Below, piece after piece: positions 39,811 to 44,545 of a DNA stretch of 44,545 nt. Position numbers and translations under genes: made by a program. Position 1 is the first letter of the stretch. Each line of letters opens with the position of its first letter. A model generated the notes under the pieces. It was given only the letters and a program-made list of their open reading frames with translations. It was not told where the DNA came from and ran no database searches. The stretch is from H17-190 sp034435615. Its GTDB lineage: Bacteria; Chloroflexota; Dehalococcoidia; SM23-28-2; HRBIN24. The stretch spans positions 1 to 44,545 of the forward strand of contig DAOTWZ010000026.1 in the NCBI GenBank assembly GCA_034435615.1, given 5' to 3'.

Positions 39811-40654
39811 GTCCCGCGTCCTCGCAGCGCAGGAGACGCCGGGCGTTCTCGCCCAGCGCCATCGACAGCCATTCCTCCGGCAGGCCGGCCCTCCGCAGCT
39901 CCTCCAACTGGCGCTCCTGCCCTATCAGGGGGAAATCGCTGCCCAGTAGCAGCCGCTCCGGCCCGGCCGCCTCCGCCGCCAGCCGGTAGGCGTCCGGCGC
40001 GTAGAGGAAGGGGGCGGCCGCCGTGTCGAAGTAGAGGCGCTGGCAGAGCCGCCGCACCTCCGGCATGGGCCAGTAGAAGGGAAGGCCGCCTCCCAGATGG
40101 GCGGCCACCAGGGCCAAGTCGGCGTGGGCCTCGGCGAAGGCGTAGAAGGCGGCGAGGGCCATCCCCTCCTTGCCCGGGTAGCGATGCCCCACCGGCTCCG
40201 AGACGTGGAAAAGCAAGGGCAGGCGGTAGCGGCGGGCCAGAGAGGCCAGCAGCTCGCCCGCCGGCCCCAGGGGGTCCCATCCCTGGTCGTCCGGCCGCAG
40301 CTCGCCCAGGCCACGGGCGCCCCCGGCCACGCAGCGCTCCACCTCCTCCTGGGCACCCGGCCGGGCCAGGTTCACCGTGCAGAAGGGGACGATGCGGCCA
40401 CCGCTCCGGGCGGCCGCCTCCAGCAGATAGTCGTTGTGGCGACGGCACAGCTCCTGGTCCTCCCAGGCGAAGCCCAGGGCCACGCTGGCCTCCACACCTG
40501 CCGCCTCCATGCTGGTCAGCAACTCCTCGGCGGTGGCGATGGCCGCCCGCCGGTGGCCATAGAGAGCGGCAAAGAGGCGGTCCCGTCGCAGCCATTCCTC
40601 TCGCTCCCGCGCCACCTCGGGCGGGAAGATATGGGTGTGGAAGTCTATTACCAC
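39803..40654 (-). CDS. Amidohydrolase family protein (amidohydrolase-2/decarboxylase type)
   Basis: A 283-aa metal-dependent TIM-barrel hydrolase or decarboxylase. It starts VIDFHTHIFPPEV (H-x-H metal ligands at residues 6 and 8), has ARGLGELRPDDQGWD, LLFHVSEPVGHRYPG (His ligand), LVAAHLGGGLPFY, and the terminal Asp in LLLGSDFPL. GTG at 40654 is the start; there is no ribosome-binding site, and TAAGAT ends 6 nt before it, so a leaderless mRNA is possible. Substrate unknown. Confidence 0.88.
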   Translation of the reverse strand: MVIDFHTHIFPPEVAREREEWLRRDRLFAALYGHRRAAIATAEELLTSMEAAGVEASVALGFAWEDQELCRRHNDYLLEAAARSGGRIVPFCTVNLARPGAQEEVERCVAGGARGLGELRPDDQGWDPLGPAGELLASLARRYRLPLLFHVSEPVGHRYPGKEGMALAAFYAFAEAHADLALVAAHLGGGLPFYWPMPEVRRLCQRLYFDTAAAPFLYAPDAYRLAAEAAGPERLLLGSDFPLIGQERQLEELRRAGLPEEWLSMALGENARRLLRCEDAGRG

Positions 40655-40700
40655 GCTTGCATCTTAAACCGAGTCTCCGGCCACGGGCCAGCGCCCTCCG

Positions 40701-40730
40701 TTGCTCGAAGCTGGGGAGACGGCCTATAAT
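40701..40730 (+). promoter_or_regulatory. Promoter of the split transketolase operon
   Basis: TTGCTC (40701-40706), 18-nt spacer, perfect TATAAT (40725-40730). A small hairpin CCTCT-TGCG-AGAGG (40732-40745) lies at the transcript's 5' end. Confidence 0.55.
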
Positions 40731-40770
40731 CCCTCTTGCGAGAGGCCCGTAGAGGAGCGCTGCCACCGCT

Positions 40771-41682
40771 TTGACGCCCCTCACCGAGGACAGGCTCCAG
40801 ACGCTCGAGGCGATAGCGCGCCGTGTGCGGCAGCACATCGTCCGCATGACGGCGGCGGCTGGCTCCGGGCATCCCGGAGGCTCCCTCTCCGCCACCGACA
40901 TCCTCGTCGCCCTCTACTTCCACGTCCTGCGCCACGACCCGGAGCACCCCCAGTGGCCGGAGCGGGACAGGTTCGTCCTCAGCAAGGGGCACGCCACCCC
41001 CGCCTACTACGCCGTCCTGGCCGAGGCCGGCTACTTCCCGGTGGACGAGCTCTTCACCTTCCGTCGGCTGGGGAGCCGCCTGCAGGGGCACACCGTCATG
41101 GGGGTGCCGCCGGGGGTAGAGATGTCGGCCGGCTCGCTGGGGATGGGGCTCTCTTTCAGCGTGGGTCTGGCCCTGGCTGCGCGTCTGGACGGCCGCGACT
41201 ACCGCGTCTACTGCCTCCTGTCCGACGGCGACTGCAACGAGGGCCAGACCTGGGAGGCAGCCATGAGCGCCTCCCACCACCGCCTGGACAACCTCATCGC
41301 CATCGTGGACTACAACCGCATCCAGAACGACGGCTTCTCCGACTACAGTCGCTATCCCGGCAACGGCCAGAGGGAGCGGACCGGCGGCTGGGTGGGGCCG
41401 GACGGCTACACCGTCAACATCCTCTCCCTGGAGCCCCTGGACGAGAAGTGGCGGGCCTTCGGCTGGGAAGTCATGGAGGCGGACGGCCACAGCTTCCCTT
41501 CCCTCATCGGGGCGCTGGAGGCGGCGCGGGGGACGCGGGGACGGCCAGCGGTGGTCATCGCCCACACGGTCAAGGGGAAGGGCGTCAGCTTCATGGAGAA
41601 CAACCCCGCCTTCCATGGGAAGGCCCCCACGCCGGAGCAGGCGGAGCAGGCCCTCAGGGAGCTGGAAGACCGGGAGCGCTGA
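40771..41682 (+). CDS. Transketolase, N-terminal (TPP-binding) subunit
   Basis: The TPP/PP domain of transketolase as a separate 303-aa protein. It has AAAGSGHPGGSLSATDIL (TPP and substrate His), LSKGHATPAYYA, GSLGMGLSFSVGLALA, and the TPP motif GDGDCNEGQTWEAAMSA...NRIQ. The start is TTG at 40771; GAGGAG lies about 12 nt upstream, further than usual, but no other start codon precedes the domain. The C-terminal partner follows 4 nt downstream. Split transketolases are common in archaea, Firmicutes and thermophiles. Confidence 0.94.
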   Translation: MTPLTEDRLQTLEAIARRVRQHIVRMTAAAGSGHPGGSLSATDILVALYFHVLRHDPEHPQWPERDRFVLSKGHATPAYYAVLAEAGYFPVDELFTFRRLGSRLQGHTVMGVPPGVEMSAGSLGMGLSFSVGLALAARLDGRDYRVYCLLSDGDCNEGQTWEAAMSASHHRLDNLIAIVDYNRIQNDGFSDYSRYPGNGQRERTGGWVGPDGYTVNILSLEPLDEKWRAFGWEVMEADGHSFPSLIGALEAARGTRGRPAVVIAHTVKGKGVSFMENNPAFHGKAPTPEQAEQALRELEDRER

Positions 41683-41686
41683 CAAG

Positions 41687-42637
41687 ATGCTGCAGACGGA
41701 CCGCACGGCGGCTACCAGGGAGGCCCTGGGCCCCACCCTCATCAGGCTGGCCCAGGAGGGGCTGGACATCGTAGTGGTGGACGCCGATCTGAGCGTCTCC
41801 ACCACAGCGGCCCAGTTCGGCCAGGTCTTCCCGGAGCGCTTCATAACTGTGGGGGTGGCAGAGCAGAACGCCGTAGGAGTGGCGGCCGGCCTGGCGGCGG
41901 CGGGTAAGATAGCCTTCGTCAGCTCCTTCGCCGTCTTCATACCCGGCCACTGCTACGACCAGGTGCGCATGGCGGTGGCCCAGCCCGGCCTCAACGTCAA
42001 AATCGTGGCCAGCCATGGCGGCATCATCACCGGTGAGGACGGCGCCTCCGCCCAGGCCCTGGAGGACCTGGCCCTCATGCTGGCCCTCCCCACCTTCCGC
42101 GTCATCGTCCCGGCCGATGTGGTGGAGGCGGCCCAGGCCATAGAGGTGGCCGCCCGTCGCTATGGCCCCTTCTACATCCGCACCGTCCGGCCCAAGATCC
42201 CCGTCATCTACGACGACTCCTATCGCTTTGAGCTGGGGAAGGCCCACCTCCTGCGCCCGGGCAACGACGTCACCCTCATGGCGACGGGCGTCATGGTCCA
42301 GGTAGCCCTGGAGGCGGCGCAGCTCCTGGCGCAGGAGGGGATAGAGGCCCGTGTCCTCAACATGGCCTCCCTGCGCCCCCTGGACGAGGAGGCGATCCTG
42401 GCCGCCGCCCGGGAGACGGGGGCTATCGTCACCTGCGAGGACCATAACCTGCACGGCGGCCTGGGCAGCCTGGTGGCCCAGGTGACGGCCCGCACCCATC
42501 CCGTGCCCATCTCCTTCGTGGGGATGGAGCGCTTCGGCACCAGCGGTCGCTGGGACGAACTGCTGCGCCACTTCGACCTGACGCCTGAGCGAGTGGCCCG
42601 GGCGGCCAGGGAGGCCGTGGCCCGCAAGCGGGCCTAG
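41687..42637 (+). CDS. Transketolase, C-terminal subunit
   Basis: A 316-aa protein with the pyrimidine-binding and C-terminal domains: DIVVVDADLS, FITVGVAEQNAVGVAAGLAA (the catalytic Glu for TPP activation), SFAVFIPGHCYDQVRM, SHGGIITGEDGASAQALEDLA, and LNMASLRPLDEEAIL in the C-domain. The ATG at 41687 is 4 nt after the stop of the first half; a longer in-frame extension inside that gene is excluded. Its stop interlocks with the TetR gene in CTAG. Confidence 0.94.
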   Translation: MLQTDRTAATREALGPTLIRLAQEGLDIVVVDADLSVSTTAAQFGQVFPERFITVGVAEQNAVGVAAGLAAAGKIAFVSSFAVFIPGHCYDQVRMAVAQPGLNVKIVASHGGIITGEDGASAQALEDLALMLALPTFRVIVPADVVEAAQAIEVAARRYGPFYIRTVRPKIPVIYDDSYRFELGKAHLLRPGNDVTLMATGVMVQVALEAAQLLAQEGIEARVLNMASLRPLDEEAILAAARETGAIVTCEDHNLHGGLGSLVAQVTARTHPVPISFVGMERFGTSGRWDELLRHFDLTPERVARAAREAVARKRA

Positions 42638-43146
42638 GCGTTCCGGAGAAAAAGCACGCCCTCTCGCCGGGAGGGGGCGGAGAGCAACGCCAGGGCGGGG
42701 CCTGGGGGTGTCAGGCTCGACGGACACGACAACATCCCCGCCGCCTGCGCCGCAGCCTCACCGCCCAGGCGCCTCCGCAGCGTCTCCCGCACCCGCTCCA
42801 GGAAGAGGGCCGCCCCTTCCCGAAAGGGGGGCCGCCGCGCTTCGTTCAGCAGGCGTCCCGTCATGGCCAGCGCAGGCCCCCTGCGGGCCTCCTCTCGCAG
42901 CCAGGCCCGCAGCGCCTCCAGGTCTGAGATGGACGCTCCCTCCAGGGCGGACAGGAGCTCCTGTGTCGCCTCCTCGGCCGCGGCCAGGAAGAGGTCATCC
43001 TTGCCCGAGAAATGACGGTAGATGGTGGGCTCCGAGATCTGGGCCTCCCTGGCGATGTCGTTGGTGCCGGCGTTCCAGTAGCCCCTCTCGGCGAACAGCC
43101 GCACGCTCAGCTCCAGGAGCTGCCGTCGACGCTCCTTCCCAGGCAT
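42634..43146 (-). CDS. TetR-family transcriptional regulator
   Basis: A 170-aa repressor-type protein. The N-terminal HTH is ELSVRLFAERGYWNAGTNDIAREAQISEPTIYRHF (residues about 12-46; quoted parts are RLFAERGYWNAGT and PTIYRHFSGKDDLF). The C-terminal ligand domain is short and ends in a Pro/Ser/Arg-rich tail, so it is a small member of the family. The ATG at 43146 follows AAGGAGCGTCGACGGCA-like purines inside its own leader only weakly. Targets unknown; an inverted repeat lies 30-50 nt upstream. Confidence 0.88.
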   Translation of the reverse strand: MPGKERRRQLLELSVRLFAERGYWNAGTNDIAREAQISEPTIYRHFSGKDDLFLAAAEEATQELLSALEGASISDLEALRAWLREEARRGPALAMTGRLLNEARRPPFREGAALFLERVRETLRRRLGGEAAAQAAGMLSCPSSLTPPGPALALLSAPSRREGVLFLRNA

Positions 43147-43177
43147 GGCGCTTGCGCCGCCTCATGATGCTCACCTG

Positions 43178-43198
43178 CTCCCGTCATCGCATCGGGAG
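43178..43198. promoter_or_regulatory. Inverted repeat upstream of the TetR gene
   Basis: CTCCCG (43178-43183) and CGGGAG (43193-43198) around a 9-nt centre. The position is right for an autoregulatory TetR operator, but no clear promoter boxes flank it. The rest of the spacer 43147-43346 shows no gene. Confidence 0.4.
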
Positions 43199-43346
43199 CG
43201 AGAAGGCATTCGCATCGGCCTGTAGCACATCTGTCCCGACAACCGAGCGCAGGTTCTGACAGAGAGCCCGCCTCGAAACTCCCTGTGCGGTAGCCTGCGG
43301 CAGGGGGTTAGGCCGCTTGATCTGACGGGAGGAGATGAGATTCGGG

Positions 43347-44145
43347 AGCTGAGCAGTGAGCGATGGGAGCCCATAAGGCCCTTTCTGCCCCCTGGGCTTG
43401 TTCCCCCTGGCCAGGGGCTGACGACCGGCCGACCCTTAACGGCGTCCTCTACGTCGTCGTGGCCCGCTGCCGCTGGAAGGAGACGACGAAGGAATACGGT
43501 CCTACGAGACGAACTGGCAAAGCCTCGAGGAGTGGCGAGGACAGGGGGTGCGGGGAGCGCTACACTATCGGCTCCGCTCGTGGGGCTACCGAGAGGGCGA
43601 GATGGCGCTAAGGAGCGCGGCAGTCGATGGCACCACGATGGAGGGGAAGAGGGGGAGGGAGCGGGGCCTAGAGGCTTCCACCAACGCAATGGCATCGAGG
43701 TGCATGCCGTGGTGACGACAGCAGGCCTGCCCCTGAGGGCGCTGGAAGGGCCCGCCAACCGGCCCGATGCCGCCCCCTACAGGGAGCCCATGGTGGGGGA
43801 TGGCGCACCAAGGGGTGACGGGGGCCCAGGACGAGGCCAGGGGAGGTGCGGGCAGACGGCGCCTACGACACCGGGGACCCCAGCCTCTATCTGCACGTCC
43901 GGTGCAGCGAGGCCGGCACCAGGGGGCAGAAAGGGGCCGCAGGCAGAGGGCCCCCCACCGCTTCCGCCAGGCCACTCACCGGGCCGCCAGGAGCTCTGTG
44001 GCGCGCTTCTCCGCCTGGCGCAAGGGAGGCATGCGGCGGCTGGCCCCGCGCTATGAGGGGATTTTCAGCACCTCCGCCGCCCTCGTCCAACTCGACTGCT
44101 TCGCTACCGTCTGGAGCCTTTCGAGATGAGCTCACGGTCTGAGCT
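43347..44145 (+). pseudogene. Decayed IS5-type transposase with candidate terminal repeats
   Basis: Pieces of a DDE transposase occur in order but in changing frames: RPTLNGVLYVVVARCRWKET (about 43428-43487), then NWQSLEEWRGQGVRGALHYR and GYREGEMALRSAAVDGTTME (first Asp in AVDGTT), then NGIEVHAVVTTAGLPLRALE with GPANRPD, ADGAYDT (second Asp), and SSVARFSAWRKGGMRRLAPR with LVQLDCFATVW. At least three frameshifts separate them, and the catalytic Glu expected in SVERF is Ala. AGCTGAGCA-GTGAGC-GAT (43347-43364) and the reverse complement of 44125-44145 are similar and may be the old terminal repeats. A dead insertion sequence. Confidence 0.85.
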
Positions 44146-44278
44146 GCTGGAGTTGAACGAATTCGGGGAGAGCACCTTCACCTGTCCGTTTGCCATGCGG
44201 CGGGTCCTGCGTGGAGACGTGTTGCCCCGCAGGGCACAGTACCAGCAGAGACGACCATCTTCCAAATGGGCGCCTGTC
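44146..44278. other. Unassigned, lower-GC stretch beside the dead insertion sequence
   Basis: No gene, RNA or repeat recognised. The minus strand continues a possible second mobile-element remnant. Confidence 0.4.
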
Positions 44279-44545
44279 TCACCCATCCTCGTCTCTGTCT
44301 TTATCGACCCCGAAGACGCCCTCCACGACCCGTTGCAGTCGGTAAAGGGAACGATCGAAGCGCCTCCTGCCCGAGAGTCGCCTCCCGTCCCTCCGCTCTC
44401 TCATTCCCTTGAGAGGAATGTGCGCCACAAGCCCCTTCTGGCTGCCAGCTGCCGCCTCAGGCGCTCGTAACTCCGGGTGCTGGGCAATGCACCTCTCGAG
44501 GTCTCCTTCGCTCCGCTGGTAGGCCTCAAGACACTGAGCAAGGGC
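44279..44545 (-). CDS. Partial open frame entering from the right edge (88 codons seen)
   Basis: Open on the minus strand from the window end to a TGA at 44279. The first part, CLEAYQRSEGDLERCIAQHPEL, resembles the short helical repeats found near ECF sigma factors in Chloroflexota (L-x-x-CL...GE-x-x-L-x-x-CL-x-x-YPE). The later part, FDRSLYRLQRVVEGVFGVDK, resembles a transposase C-terminus (LY-x-x-R-x-x-VE-x-xFG). This suggests a junction of two unrelated pieces or a frameshifted remnant. No confident identity. Confidence 0.3.
   Translation of the reverse strand, partial: ALAQCLEAYQRSEGDLERCIAQHPELRAPEAAAGSQKGLVAHIPLKGMRERRDGRRLSGRRRFDRSLYRLQRVVEGVFGVDKDRDEDG

Overview
The window is a compact, GC-rich bacterial segment of about 56 genes. 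They lie in short runs on both strands, with small gaps and many overlaps. The gene set suggests a member of the Chloroflexota, perhaps a Dehalococcoidia-like and possibly thermophilic lineage: a bifunctional fructose-bisphosphate aldolase/phosphatase, a transketolase split into two genes, several CaiB, SDR and LLM-flavin proteins, a DUF2851 protein, and thi-box and c-di-AMP riboswitches. This assignment is an inference from composition and gene content; no rRNA or other phylogenetic marker is present.

Layout. 1-3.6 kb: acyl-CoA dehydrogenase (cut by the window edge), an ACAD10-type phosphotransferase, an SDR and an LLM-class flavin oxidoreductase. 3.7-12.9 kb: a thiamine island: thiO, thiE, a TPP-riboswitch-led operon thiC-thiG-tenI-like-thiS(-ytxH-like), then hsp20, thiD and yjbQ. 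12.9-16.5 kb: sirtuin, a tandem-repeat spacer, CaiB/BaiF CoA-transferase, an ECF sigma factor and a divergent winged-helix regulator flanking an AT-rich control region. 16.6-22.9 kb: second LLM oxidoreductase, a 52-aa protein resembling the last helix of a P-type ATPase, methyltransferase, soluble SppA-like protease, rhomboid, histidine phosphatase, cobalamin adenosyltransferase and an SDR without the usual Tyr/Lys. 22.9-23.8 kb: a strong promoter, a c-di-AMP (ydaO) riboswitch and an intrinsic terminator in front of a 69-aa zinc ribbon, followed by a 91-aa unknown. 23.9-30.7 kb: FAH-family protein, PIG-L deacetylase, XRE regulator with DUF2851, era, tsaD, a PP2C-like protein, a SufR-like regulator. 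30.6-35 kb: moaC, moaA, rdgB (apparent AUA start), fbp, DUF1122-like. 35-43.1 kb: folC-fabF-galE, a membrane protein, thpR, amidohydrolase, split transketolase, TetR. 43.2-44.5 kb: a decayed IS5-type transposase and unidentified remnants.

How the genes work together. The thiamine genes cover HMP synthesis (ThiC) and phosphorylation (ThiD), thiazole formation (ThiO, ThiS, ThiG, TenI-like) and coupling (ThiE, perhaps YjbQ); ThiF and ThiL are not here. MoaA and MoaC make cPMP. The transketolase halves use the TPP made by the thiamine island.

The most unusual signals are the c-di-AMP riboswitch placed in front of a tiny zinc ribbon that has a same-spacing relative at 3.8 kb, the rdgB gene that appears to start at AUA behind an ideal ribosome-binding site, the stand-alone P-type-ATPase-tail miniprotein, and seven convergent gene pairs whose stop codons interlock in CTAG.
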